Shown: piece after piece, positions 1 through 8,633 of the stretch
Layout: every line of letters starts with the position of its first letter
How positions within the stretch are numbered: position 1 is the first letter of the stretch
From: Dyadobacter sp. LHD-138
GTDB lineage: Bacteria > Bacteroidota > Bacteroidia > Cytophagales > Spirosomataceae
NCBI RefSeq assembly: GCF_030929615.1
Contig: NZ_JAVFVU010000032.1
Span: forward strand, 1-64,000
Direction of reading: 5' to 3'
Length of the DNA stretch: 64,000 nucleotides
Notes under the pieces: generated by a model
What the model was told of the DNA's origin: nothing
The model's input: the letters and a program-made list of their open reading frames with translations, nothing else
Databases searched by the model: none
Translations under genes and position numbers: made by a program

Positions 1-74
1 AAGATAAAAGCGTTCCGTTCCACCTCACGGGGTGTCAGGGATATTTCATTCTTCCTTTTCAGACTATCCAAACT
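1..74 (-). other. Possible fragment of a LuxR-type HTH gene
   Basis: Read on the minus strand, an open frame starts just after a stop codon (75-77) and runs off the left edge of the window. It encodes a short peptide containing LTPREVE (bases 18-38), which matches the start of the GerE/LuxR helix-turn-helix. The residues that follow do not continue the usual consensus. Only about 24 codons are visible, so this may be a decayed remnant, the edge of a real gene, or chance. Confidence 0.2.
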
Positions 75-111
75 CTACGCATGAAGTCCCGATTCAATTC
101 CCCCCAAGAAT

Positions 112-1473
112 TTGGCTTGTTCCCTAATTGTTCCGCTGACGGTGGAATGGTACACCAGGCTTTTCAATGTAAAAACGTTATTTGAATTTTTTTCAACATT
201 AACCGGGTACCGTGTCGATCTTGTTAAAATCCCAGGTGAAAGTGGCCGCTGGGGACTGGCAAGTTACGCGAATTGGGGGGCAGCGCTGTTGATTGCCCTG
301 GCGGGTGCCACCGTTTGGACGTTCGCCGTTAGAAAAAGAGAAAGAAAAGAATACAACGAATTGTATTACTGGATCAGGACGCTGGCCCGTTACCGGATCG
401 GTATCGGCATCATCGCGTTCGGATTTTTGAAGTTGTTTCCTATGCAAATGCCGTTTCCTTCAATCAGTAACCTGGAAGCAACAATTGGGGAATATACAGC
501 CTACAAAATATACTGGCAGTCGGTCGGGGTTGTCATTTGGTACGAAATATTTCTCGGTTTCATCGAAGTTTTTGCAGGGGCGCTTATGTTTTTCAGAGCC
601 ACTTCAGTTTTGGGAGCGATCATTAATCTCGGCGTATTGTATAACATAGCCCATGCAAACCATGCCTACGACGGAGGTGTCCATGTATACAGTGCCTATT
701 TTTCTTTGCTTTCGGCCTTTGTACTCGCACACGAAGTACCGTACGTGTGGAAATTGTTAATTAATGAACAGAATGTTGACCCCGTAGAATACGTACCGGT
801 TTATCATTCCAGGTGGCTTTCAAACAGCCTGCGGACTTTGAAATATGCAATTGTGATTGGTTTTGTCTTTGTCTACGGTTGGATCCGTTATGATATGCAT
901 TACAATCAGGGCAGGCTAAAAGAGCCGAAAATGCCGGGTTTGGCGGGAGCCGCAGGTTTTTATGATGTCACTGAATTTAAAATCAACAACAAAATTCTTC
1001 CTTATTCCCCGCTTGACACGGTTCGCTGGCAAAATGTGATCTTCGAAAAATTCTCAACACTTATTTATCAGGTTAACCGACCGGTCAGCATTTCGCTTGC
1101 GAACGGAACTCCACAGACAAAAGACGTTGACCGGAGTTATGAACTGGCCGGAATCGGCGGAGGGCGAAGATTCTTTTATTATGACGCAGACACTAAAAAT
1201 GGTTTGCTGTATCTGAAAGATAAGAACATTGCAAAAAGTGAGGATGAAGCCGGAACGAAGATAAAAAAGACGGATAAAAAAACGGGAGCGAAACCGGACA
1301 GTATTCCGCCACTTGCCTGGCACTTTCAGCGGCCGTCCAAAGACCGGATTATCCTTTCTGGAATTGACGACAGGAAAGACTCCATTTATGTCGTGCTCGA
1401 CAGGGTCAATAGAAATTATGCTTTAACGAAAAGCAGAAAAGATCATAAAAAAACAGTTCAATCTAAATTTTAA
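112..1473 (+). CDS. DoxX-like membrane protein, copy 1 (short N-terminus)
   Basis: Integral membrane protein of about 453 residues, paralogous to the proteins at 8634-10013 and 10054-11712. Shared blocks include a YYWIRTLARYR-like segment after the second hydrophobic stretch, several further membrane helices, and a C-terminal soluble part with EFKINNK, PYSP.D.VRW and a final SGI.D..DS.YVVLDRV..NY block. The membrane core resembles DoxX/DoxD; DoxD is a membrane subunit of thiosulfate:quinone oxidoreductase in Acidianus, but function here is unproven. The only in-frame start is TTG at 112, and the roughly 40 leading residues of the paralogues are missing. An ATG at 81 would join this frame if one C of the run at 99-105 were removed, so a frameshift, sequencing error or true truncation is possible. 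The rhodanese gene follows after 4 bases. Confidence 0.75.
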   Translation: MACSLIVPLTVEWYTRLFNVKTLFEFFSTLTGYRVDLVKIPGESGRWGLASYANWGAALLIALAGATVWTFAVRKRERKEYNELYYWIRTLARYRIGIGIIAFGFLKLFPMQMPFPSISNLEATIGEYTAYKIYWQSVGVVIWYEIFLGFIEVFAGALMFFRATSVLGAIINLGVLYNIAHANHAYDGGVHVYSAYFSLLSAFVLAHEVPYVWKLLINEQNVDPVEYVPVYHSRWLSNSLRTLKYAIVIGFVFVYGWIRYDMHYNQGRLKEPKMPGLAGAAGFYDVTEFKINNKILPYSPLDTVRWQNVIFEKFSTLIYQVNRPVSISLANGTPQTKDVDRSYELAGIGGGRRFFYYDADTKNGLLYLKDKNIAKSEDEAGTKIKKTDKKTGAKPDSIPPLAWHFQRPSKDRIILSGIDDRKDSIYVVLDRVNRNYALTKSRKDHKKTVQSKF

Positions 1474-1477
1474 AACC

Positions 1478-1900
1478 ATGAAAAGAGTACTTTTAAGTAT
1501 CGCGCTTCTATGCGCGTTGTCACTGAGCGTTTTGGCGCAAAATAAATCCAATGTGAAAGCGGATGAATTTGACAAGAAAATCGGGCACAAAGGAGTCCAG
1601 CTTTTGGATGTACGCCGTCCGGCAGAATACGAGGAGGGGCATATCAAAGGTTCGACGCTTACGAACTGGGAGGACAAGGCTTCGTTTGAGGAACACACCA
1701 GACATCTTGATAGGGACAAGCCGGTATATGTCTATTGCCGGAGCGGTAAGCGCAGCAGCGACGCGGCCACTTTTTTGTCTGAACAGGGATTTAAAAATGT
1801 AGTGAACCTGGAAGGTGGCATACTGGGATGGAAACAGGAGGGAAAACAGGTTGAAACGGGTTCGGAAAGCCAGGGCGCCGCTTCGGTTTCCAAGCATTGA
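1478..1900 (+). CDS. Periplasmic rhodanese-like sulfurtransferase
   Basis: A 140-residue protein with a signal peptide (about residues 1-20, ending LSVLAQ) and one rhodanese domain. The family marks are visible: LLDVRRPAEYEEGHI near residues 42-56 and the active-site loop CRSGKRS with the persulfide-carrying Cys87. Rhodaneses move sulfane sulfur from thiosulfate or persulfides to acceptors; a single-domain secreted form may also be a sulfur carrier. It starts 4 bases after the DoxX-like gene, so the two are very likely co-transcribed. Together with the downstream SoxC-type dehydrogenase this supports a sulfur-compound role for the region. The donor and acceptor cannot be read from sequence. 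Confidence 0.85.
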   Translation: MKRVLLSIALLCALSLSVLAQNKSNVKADEFDKKIGHKGVQLLDVRRPAEYEEGHIKGSTLTNWEDKASFEEHTRHLDRDKPVYVYCRSGKRSSDAATFLSEQGFKNVVNLEGGILGWKQEGKQVETGSESQGAASVSKH

Positions 1901-1926
1901 TTATCGGTTTTTATGAAAATTAAAAT

Positions 1927-3657
1927 ATGAAATTTCCTTTTTTATTGTGTTGTCTTATTTCCATAAATGCACTGGCCCAGCGTGACCGGCAGGGGACGAC
2001 CCAGAGCAGCGGACACGACCATGCCAGTCATGTGGACGAAAATGAATTTGCCCATAATCACCTTGAGCATATCCAGGCTTACCGCAAGGAAACAGCTTAT
2101 GTTCACAATCTTCCGCCTGCTCAGTTTCTGGAAGGGGTCGGAACTTCCCATTTAAAAATTACTACCCAATCAGAACTTACCCAGAAATATTTTAATCAGG
2201 GGGTGGCACTTCTGCACGACTTTTGGGACTTTGAAGCCTACCGTTCTTTCAAAGAAGCGATCCGTCAGGATTCTTCGGCGATTATGCCGTACTGGGGACT
2301 TTACAGCGCCATTGGTGCAACGGAAGGGACCGACTTTGATCAGGATAAAAAGCTGGCGGTAAAAAAACTTAAAGCATTGAAAGGTAAAGCATCTGAGCAT
2401 GAGCAGCTTTATGCCGAAGCCATCCTGCTCCGGGATTCCCCAGGTGAAAACAGCCAGAAGGAATACCAGAAAAAACTGGAAATACTCGTGCACAAATATC
2501 CGGATGATATCGATGCCAAATTGTTTTTAGCACTTAGCAAAATGACCGGATATGATGTGGAACTCAACCCGCGTGAAGGTCAGATTTACAGTGAATATCT
2601 GCTGCGGGATGTTTTAAAATCAGAGCCGGATCATGCGGGTGCACACCATTACTGGATCCATTTAATGGAAAACTGCTGCCCGGATGAAGCGGTCAAAAGT
2701 GCTGAAAAGATGAACCAGCTGACGCCGGGCGCTGCACATATGGTGCATATGCCGGGCCATGTTTATTTCAAGCTGGGTCAGTATCAGAAAGCACACGAAG
2801 CCTTCGTTGCGGCTATTTCGGTGGATTCGATTTATATGAAAAAACAGGGAATCCCCGAAGTGGATACCTGGAATTACATTCACAACATCAACTACCTGCT
2901 TTCCAACTGCGCCGAAGACGGACATTATAAAATGAATTTGTATTATGCGGAAAAATTGCAGCACATGCCTGTGACCAGAGAAAGGAAAGCCAAATATGAA
3001 GGACGCTTTTTCTATCAGGGCATTGTGGCGTCGGCAAAAATGGGGCTTTGTTTTGGCTATTATAAAAAAGCAGCAGACCGGCTGAAATTGATCAATGACA
3101 AGGACAGTATTTTTACCGGAAAGGCTATCGCTTACAAAGACGGACTGTATCTTTTTGCGCTGGGAATGGACGCTGTAAAACGAGGGAAAGTAGACGAAGC
3201 AAAAAAATATTCAGATGCTTTGGATGCCCATTTATACCGAAACAGCACCCAGTCAAAAACAGGTGATGTGATTGCGGCCAGAAGGCTTGGGGACCTGAAT
3301 GTGGCATCGCTGGAATTACAGGGCCTGATCAAAAGTCTGGAAAACGAAGACGATGAAGCGATTAAGATTTTGACGGTTGCTCAGAAAAAAGAGCACGACC
3401 TGGGTTACAGCGAACCGCCATCGTACGCACGTCCGGTGCTTATCAGTCTGGGAGAAGTGTACCTGAAAGCCGATAAATATGATCAGGCGATCCAGGCTTA
3501 TGAAGCCCTGGGCAAGAAGCGCCCGAACAGTGCCAACGCGCTGTGGGGGCTTTATAAAGTGTACAAGAAGAAAGGTGATGCTGAGAAAACAAAACAATAT
3601 GCAGCGCAACTAAGCGAGGTGATCAAATTTGGAGATAAGGCTTTGTATCCGCTTTAA
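1927..3657 (+). CDS. Secreted TPR protein with conserved histidine motifs
   Basis: A 576-residue protein with a signal peptide (cleavage probably after ALAQ, about residue 17) and a His/Asp-rich N-terminal stretch. Tetratricopeptide-like repeats fill most of the rest, for example around NQGVALLHDFWDFEAYRSF and near the C-terminus at KYDQAIQAYEALGKKRPNSA. Two blocks recall a widespread but uncharacterised TPR family: GAHHYWIHLMEN and HMVHMPGHVYFKLGQY. Their histidines could bind metal, which is inference. It lies 27 bases after the rhodanese in the same direction and is probably in the same transcript. TPR folds mediate protein-protein contacts, and no catalytic function is assigned. Confidence 0.8.
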   Translation: MKFPFLLCCLISINALAQRDRQGTTQSSGHDHASHVDENEFAHNHLEHIQAYRKETAYVHNLPPAQFLEGVGTSHLKITTQSELTQKYFNQGVALLHDFWDFEAYRSFKEAIRQDSSAIMPYWGLYSAIGATEGTDFDQDKKLAVKKLKALKGKASEHEQLYAEAILLRDSPGENSQKEYQKKLEILVHKYPDDIDAKLFLALSKMTGYDVELNPREGQIYSEYLLRDVLKSEPDHAGAHHYWIHLMENCCPDEAVKSAEKMNQLTPGAAHMVHMPGHVYFKLGQYQKAHEAFVAAISVDSIYMKKQGIPEVDTWNYIHNINYLLSNCAEDGHYKMNLYYAEKLQHMPVTRERKAKYEGRFFYQGIVASAKMGLCFGYYKKAADRLKLINDKDSIFTGKAIAYKDGLYLFALGMDAVKRGKVDEAKKYSDALDAHLYRNSTQSKTGDVIAARRLGDLNVASLELQGLIKSLENEDDEAIKILTVAQKKEHDLGYSEPPSYARPVLISLGEVYLKADKYDQAIQAYEALGKKRPNSANALWGLYKVYKKKGDAEKTKQYAAQLSEVIKFGDKALYPL

Positions 3658-3842
3658 CTTTCTGGATCGGTGGCATAAAATCCATCCATGTATTTCACGG
3701 TGAATCTGTAAATTTCTGAAAATTGAAAATTTGCAGGTTCTTCCTTTGGCTAATAAGTTATCAATTTAAACTTATTAACAGATTGTAAATTAGGGTTATA
3801 TGTTTTCATTCTTAAACTAATTTCTAAAAAAACAGAAAATGT

Positions 3843-3873
3843 TTGAAGATTAAATATTAATAACATTACTTTG
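3843..3873 (+). promoter_or_regulatory. Candidate Bacteroidota promoter for the susCD-sox genes
   Basis: TTG at 3843-3845 is followed after 20 bases by TTACTTTG at 3866-3873. This matches the Bacteroidota -33/-7 pattern (TTG, 17-23 bases, TAnnTTTG) with one mismatch. It lies about 255 bases before the SusC start. Confidence 0.3.
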
Positions 3874-4042
3874 TCTATTGAATTAGTAGAGTATATTGTG
3901 GTAAACTTCACTTTGCTATTAAGATCGTGCCAGTTTCAAGCGGAGAGCCTGTTGGTGTTTTCATTATCTCTATATAATTTATAGATCAAATCAATTTAAA
4001 GTGCCTGGATAAAAATTTAAAAAAAAGTTGCGTAAAAAAGAA

Positions 4043-4090
4043 CCGCCCTGCCAAACAATTCGATCTCGAACATCGAATCCGGCAGAGCGG
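4043..4090 (+). promoter_or_regulatory. Two-tier stem-loop in the susC leader
   Basis: Outer arms CCGCCCTGCC (4043-4052) and GGCAGAGCGG (4081-4090) pair with one mismatch. Inner arms TTCGAT (4059-4064) and ATCGAA (4072-4077) pair perfectly. It ends 37 bases before the SusC ATG and has no T-run, so an RNA control element or a protein operator fits better than a terminator. Confidence 0.45.
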
Positions 4091-4127
4091 AGGGGATTCA
4101 ATCGTCTAAATTAAATCAATCAAATGT

Positions 4128-7100
4128 ATGTATTTTATTACTAATGAGTCAAGGTCTCATTTGCGGGAAGAGCTTGTTTTTAACAGGATCATAGCAGCCT
4201 TTGCTATGGTGTTGCTGTTTTTTGTTGCACAAAATCAGGTTTTTGCCCAGTCGGCCAGCGCTGGCTCACTGGTGGTTAGTGGAAAAGTAACCGATGAAAA
4301 CAAGGAACCGTTGCCGGGTGTAAGTATCCGCATCCATAACACGAGCCAGGGAGCAGTTTCAGATACAGAAGGTAATTTTAAGCTAACCCTGACGAAACCC
4401 AATGAAGTGCTGACATTCTCTTTCATTGGATACAAAACACTTCAGGTAAATTCCGGAAACAGAAGCACGGTTAACGTTGCATTGGCGTCTGATTATAAGT
4501 TGTTAAGCGAGGTTGTGGTCGTGGGGTACGGTACGCAGGAGCGTAAAAATGTGATCGGTTCAATCAGTAAAATTGATCCTGCCGAAACCAAAGGAATTCC
4601 TAGTGGAAGCTTCGACGCGCAGTTGCAGGGAAAAGTTTCGGGGGTGCAGATATCAAGCAGTACGGGTGTTCCAGGCGAAGCGATCAACATCCGCGTTCGC
4701 GGGGCAACTTCTATCAACGCAAGTAATGATCCTCTGTACGTTCTGGACGGCGTTTTTATCAATAGCACGAGTAACCAGACATTCAGTACCGGTGGAAAGG
4801 CGACCTCTCCAATTGCTGATATTAACCCGTCCGATATTGAAAGTATTGAAGTATTAAAAGATGCAGAAGCAACCGCTCTTTATGGCTCGCGAGGGGCAAA
4901 TGGTGTGATCATCGTGACAACCAAACGCGGTAATTTTGATCAGAAGCCGAAAATCAATTTTAGTACCTCACAAGGATGGGCAAAAGCTGCTAAACTCTGG
5001 GACCTGACTACCGGTCCCGAACATGCGCAGTTGGTGAACGAATGGTGGATTAATACGGGAAAAGATACACCGTCACTCAACAGAACTGAAGCAAACCGTC
5101 CCTTCCGGGCTGTTTCGGAAGGTGGTCGCGGGTTGCCGGAAGAACAGCAAACGTATGATCGTTTGAGCGAGGTTTTTCAAACGGCACATCTTCAAAATTA
5201 TGATCTGTCTCTCAGCGGCGGCACGAAAACGACGAAGTATTATATCGGAGGAGGTTTTAATAACCAGGAATCAATCCTGAAACCGATCACTTTTCAAAGA
5301 GCCAGTTTTAAGGTAAACCTGGATCAGAAAGTAAATGATGCCGTCACGGTTGGCGTAAGTAATACTTTTTCACGTACCTACCGGAATCAGGCAAGAGCGG
5401 GGGACGGGCCTGCGGGCGGGCTTCTTCAGGCGGCACTTCACACGCCGACCTATCTTGCTCCGACAAATGAAAAGGGGGAGCTGGTTGGCCGTGCAGGTTT
5501 TGACAATACCACGCTTCTTTTAAAGTACTACGATGTAAACTCAACAAGTCTTCGCTACATCGGAAACCTGTACGTAGAAGCGAATTTGCTTCCGAACCTT
5601 AAATTCAGATCCAGCGTCGGTATTGACTACAATAATTACGACGAATCGGAATATTGGAATACATACCTGATCACAGGTAGCCCTGCCGGTCTTGCAACAT
5701 CGAGTATCGGTCAGTATACGACCTGGATTAATGAGCAAACACTTTCTTACCGTAAAAATCTTGCTGCGAAAAGTTCTTTTGGAATTCTTGTAGGGAATAC
5801 TTTACAAAGCTCGGTTTCCTCCCGCACAGCCGCAGAAGGGCGTGGATTCGCTAACAATTCGTTCACACAAATATCTTCCGCCGCCACAACGACAAGTTCT
5901 CAGAATTGGAGTAAAAATACACTTGCATCCTTTTTTGCCAGAGCGGATTATAATCACGGCGGTAAATATTTAGTGGATTTCAGCGTTCGTGCGGATGCTT
6001 CCTCACGTTTTGGGCAGGACAATAAATGGGGCTATTTTCCGGCTATGGGTGCTGCGTGGCGTATCAAACAGGAAGGATTCCTTAAAGATACCCGTGTGAT
6101 CAGTGACCTTAAACTGCGTACCAGTTATGGTATCACCGGTAACCAGAACGGGATCGGGGATTTCGCAGCTCGCGGACTTTGGGCGGGTGGTTCTTCGTAT
6201 GAAGGCTTGCCAGGCATTGCACCGCAGCAATTATCAAATCCAAATTTGAAGTGGGAAAAAACAAGTCAGTTTAATGTGGGTCTTGACCTCGGCTTATTCG
6301 ATCAGAGAATTACCGTTGAACTGAACGCTTACAGGAAATACACTTCCGACGGGCTCCTGACAGTGGCTTTGCCTGGAACAAGTGGATTTAATACCTATTG
6401 GAGCAATGCGGCTGAAATCAGCAATAAAGGATTTGAATTTAGTATCCAAACAGCCAATATCAGAAAATCTGATTTTACCTGGACAACCAATTTCAACGTA
6501 GCCAGAAATGCTAACAAGATTGAAAAACTGGACAATCCCCTTCGCTACGGAAGCCGCGATTTGATCTTGCAGCAGCAAGGCTCGCCGCTATACTCTTTCT
6601 GGGTTTACAAACAGCTTTATGTTGATTCTCAAACAGGAAATACCGTATATGAAGACGTTAACAAAGACGGAAAAATTACTGTCGATGACCGTCGGGTGAA
6701 TGGAAGTATCTGGCCTAAATTCTTTGGCGGTATTACCAATAATTTCACGTACAAAGGGATTGACGTTGGCGTTTTCTTCGCATATCAGTATGGAAACAAA
6801 ATTTATAACCATAACAAATTCTTCGGAGAAGGCGGTGGTGCACGGGATGCGGCAAGGGTGATTTTAGCGAGCAATAATGACAGATGGCAAAAACCAGGCG
6901 ACGTGACTGACGTACCAAGACCCGACGGTGTGAACGTAAATAACTACCGTGATGGCGGCAGTCGCTGGCTTGAAGACGGTTCGTTTCTTCGCCTGCGTTC
7001 GCTGAATGTGGGATACACGATTCCCAAAGTATTTACCAGCAAATTAAGAATAGAAACACTTCGCCTGTTTTTGCAGGGTGCTAACCTGTTGACTTTCACT

Positions 7101-7220
7101 AAGTATACGGGTCTTGATCCTGAGTCCAGTGCCAGCAGTGCTGCCAATCAGCAGGGAATTGATTTGGGAACGCCTCCACAGCCACGTTCTATTCAGGTTG
7201 GTTTAAATATCACGCTGTAA
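4128..7220 (+). CDS. SusC/RagA-type TonB-dependent outer-membrane transporter
   Basis: A 1030-residue outer-membrane protein. The signal peptide ends near residue 41 (VFAQ). A carboxypeptidase-regulatory-like domain follows (VSGKVTDENKEPLPGV, roughly residues 50-120). The plug domain opens with SEVVVVGYGTQ near residue 128 and holds VLDGV, SIEVLKDAEATALYGSRGANG and similar SusC blocks, and a 22-strand-type beta-barrel runs to the C-terminus. It has no STN domain, so it is not expected to signal through a FecR/sigma pair. It makes the channel of a pedal-bin importer with the SusD gene that follows after 39 bases. The substrate is unknown; downstream DoxX-like and SoxC genes point to a sulfur-containing ligand, by context only. 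Confidence 0.93.
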   Translation: MYFITNESRSHLREELVFNRIIAAFAMVLLFFVAQNQVFAQSASAGSLVVSGKVTDENKEPLPGVSIRIHNTSQGAVSDTEGNFKLTLTKPNEVLTFSFIGYKTLQVNSGNRSTVNVALASDYKLLSEVVVVGYGTQERKNVIGSISKIDPAETKGIPSGSFDAQLQGKVSGVQISSSTGVPGEAINIRVRGATSINASNDPLYVLDGVFINSTSNQTFSTGGKATSPIADINPSDIESIEVLKDAEATALYGSRGANGVIIVTTKRGNFDQKPKINFSTSQGWAKAAKLWDLTTGPEHAQLVNEWWINTGKDTPSLNRTEANRPFRAVSEGGRGLPEEQQTYDRLSEVFQTAHLQNYDLSLSGGTKTTKYYIGGGFNNQESILKPITFQRASFKVNLDQKVNDAVTVGVSNTFSRTYRNQARAGDGPAGGLLQAALHTPTYLAPTNEKGELVGRAGFDNTTLLLKYYDVNSTSLRYIGNLYVEANLLPNLKFRSSVGIDYNNYDESEYWNTYLITGSPAGLATSSIGQYTTWINEQTLSYRKNLAAKSSFGILVGNTLQSSVSSRTAAEGRGFANNSFTQISSAATTTSSQNWSKNTLASFFARADYNHGGKYLVDFSVRADASSRFGQDNKWGYFPAMGAAWRIKQEGFLKDTRVISDLKLRTSYGITGNQNGIGDFAARGLWAGGSSYEGLPGIAPQQLSNPNLKWEKTSQFNVGLDLGLFDQRITVELNAYRKYTSDGLLTVALPGTSGFNTYWSNAAEISNKGFEFSIQTANIRKSDFTWTTNFNVARNANKIEKLDNPLRYGSRDLILQQQGSPLYSFWVYKQLYVDSQTGNTVYEDVNKDGKITVDDRRVNGSIWPKFFGGITNNFTYKGIDVGVFFAYQYGNKIYNHNKFFGEGGGARDAARVILASNNDRWQKPGDVTDVPRPDGVNVNNYRDGGSRWLEDGSFLRLRSLNVGYTIPKVFTSKLRIETLRLFLQGANLLTFTKYTGLDPESSASSAANQQGIDLGTPPQPRSIQVGLNITL

Positions 7221-7259
7221 TCAGCGAAGCAGAAATAAAATAAAATTCTCAAAACTAAG

Positions 7260-8615
7260 ATGAGAAATATGAAACGAGTTCATTATTTACTTGCATGGTC
7301 ACTAAGTTTTTCGACGCTAACATCCTGCGATTCTTTTCTGGATGTAGAGCCGAAAGCTTCAATCTCTGACGAGCAAACCATATTCGATAAAGCGTCTGCG
7401 GAAACGGCGCTGCGTGGTATTTACAATGCCGTGGCAAATTCAAATTATTACGGAACATCTTTCCAGTCAATAGGGTATTTATCCGGTGATAACATTCAGT
7501 GGACGGGCTCTCAGTCGCAGGTTCAGGAGTTTATTAATCATAAGGTAAGCGCAGAAAATGCGACGATCAGTAACGCATGGATCGCTATTTATGCAACCAT
7601 TAACAGAGCTAATCAGGTTATTTCAAAAGTCCCTGCCGTGTCTGATCCTACGTTAACCGACGCATTGAAAAATCCAATCGTTGGCGAGGCTTATTTCATC
7701 CGCGCGCTGGCTTATTTCGATCTTGCCAGGACCTGGGGTGGCGTTCCGCTGATCACACAGCCGACTTCGACGCCCTCTGAAAACTCCGGCATCAAACGCG
7801 GCACTCAGGCCGAAACGTATGCGCAGGTGTTGAAAGATCTGGATGCTGCCGAGCCGCTTTTAGCGGAAACCGTGAACCGGTATCATGCGACCCGCAAGAC
7901 GGTTTGGGCATTAAAATCCCGTTATTACTTGTACCAGAAAGACTGGGCGAAAGCAGAGGAGTATGCAACCAAAGTGTTAGCCGATGCTGCAAATTATAAT
8001 TTACTGAAGCCATACAGCGCTTTTTTCGCAAACAATGTCCGGGGAACACAGGAATCTGTTTTTGAGATTTTCTATAACGGAACTTCTGAAATCAACGATC
8101 ACCGCGGACAATGGCAGCCGCAGACGAATGGAGGAACACGTCAGTGGGCACCTAACGATGCTTTTGTTGCCCTGGTTAACGATCCATTGAAGGGAGGAAA
8201 CAGAAGTACGCTCGTTGCGAAGGATAATCAGGCGCGCTGGTATGGCAATCTTTATTACCGTTCTCCCGGTTCGGATCCTTCTTACGTAATCCGCATTGCC
8301 GAGCTGTATCTGATCCGGGCGGAGGCACGTGCGCAGCAGACAAAACTGACCGATGCGGCGACGGATGTAAACGCAATCCGTGCAAGAGCTGGTCTGGCTG
8401 CAACCGACGCCGTTTCGAAGGATGACCTCCTGCTGGCTGTTGAAAACGAGCGGAAAATTGAGTTTGCGCTGGAACCGCACCGCTGGTTTGATTTGGTTCG
8501 GACCGGCCGTGCAGCAACTGTGCTGAGCATTACTGATCCGAACCGGTACCTGATGCCAATTCCTTCGGTGCAGCTTCAGACTGACAAAGCTTTGGAACAA
8601 AATCCAGGATATTAA
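7260..8615 (+). CDS. SusD/RagB-type outer-membrane lipoprotein
   Basis: A 451-residue lipoprotein with lipobox LTSC (Cys23), followed by the SusD hallmark DSFLDVEPKAS. It has the alpha-helical TPR-like scaffold (AYFIRALAYFDLARTWGGVPLI near residues 140-165) and the C-terminal RAEARAQ...NAIRARAGL...ENERKIEFALEPHRWFDLVRTGRA region. It caps the SusC channel and binds the ligand at the cell surface. At 451 residues it is somewhat shorter than the other SusD proteins here (509-589). A second possible start (Met4) does not alter the lipobox. It is followed after only 18 bases by a DoxX-like gene, so uptake and the redox genes appear to share a transcript. Confidence 0.93.
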   Translation: MRNMKRVHYLLAWSLSFSTLTSCDSFLDVEPKASISDEQTIFDKASAETALRGIYNAVANSNYYGTSFQSIGYLSGDNIQWTGSQSQVQEFINHKVSAENATISNAWIAIYATINRANQVISKVPAVSDPTLTDALKNPIVGEAYFIRALAYFDLARTWGGVPLITQPTSTPSENSGIKRGTQAETYAQVLKDLDAAEPLLAETVNRYHATRKTVWALKSRYYLYQKDWAKAEEYATKVLADAANYNLLKPYSAFFANNVRGTQESVFEIFYNGTSEINDHRGQWQPQTNGGTRQWAPNDAFVALVNDPLKGGNRSTLVAKDNQARWYGNLYYRSPGSDPSYVIRIAELYLIRAEARAQQTKLTDAATDVNAIRARAGLAATDAVSKDDLLLAVENERKIEFALEPHRWFDLVRTGRAATVLSITDPNRYLMPIPSVQLQTDKALEQNPGY

Positions 8616-8633
8616 TCCTTAAACCCTTAATCT

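Larger units (their letters stand above)
3658..4127 (+). other. 470-base intergenic leader before susC
   Basis: AT-rich gap between the TPR gene and the SusC gene. No coding frame is convincing. It holds a promoter-like pair at 3843-3873 and a two-tier inverted repeat at 4043-4090, described separately. The length suggests that the SusCD/Sox part is transcribed from its own start with a leader of about 250 bases. Confidence 0.5.

Noticed and set aside
8001..8600. 199-codon minus-strand frame
   Set aside because: Antisense to the conserved C-terminal half of SusD; no domain, Cys/Arg-rich shadow composition.
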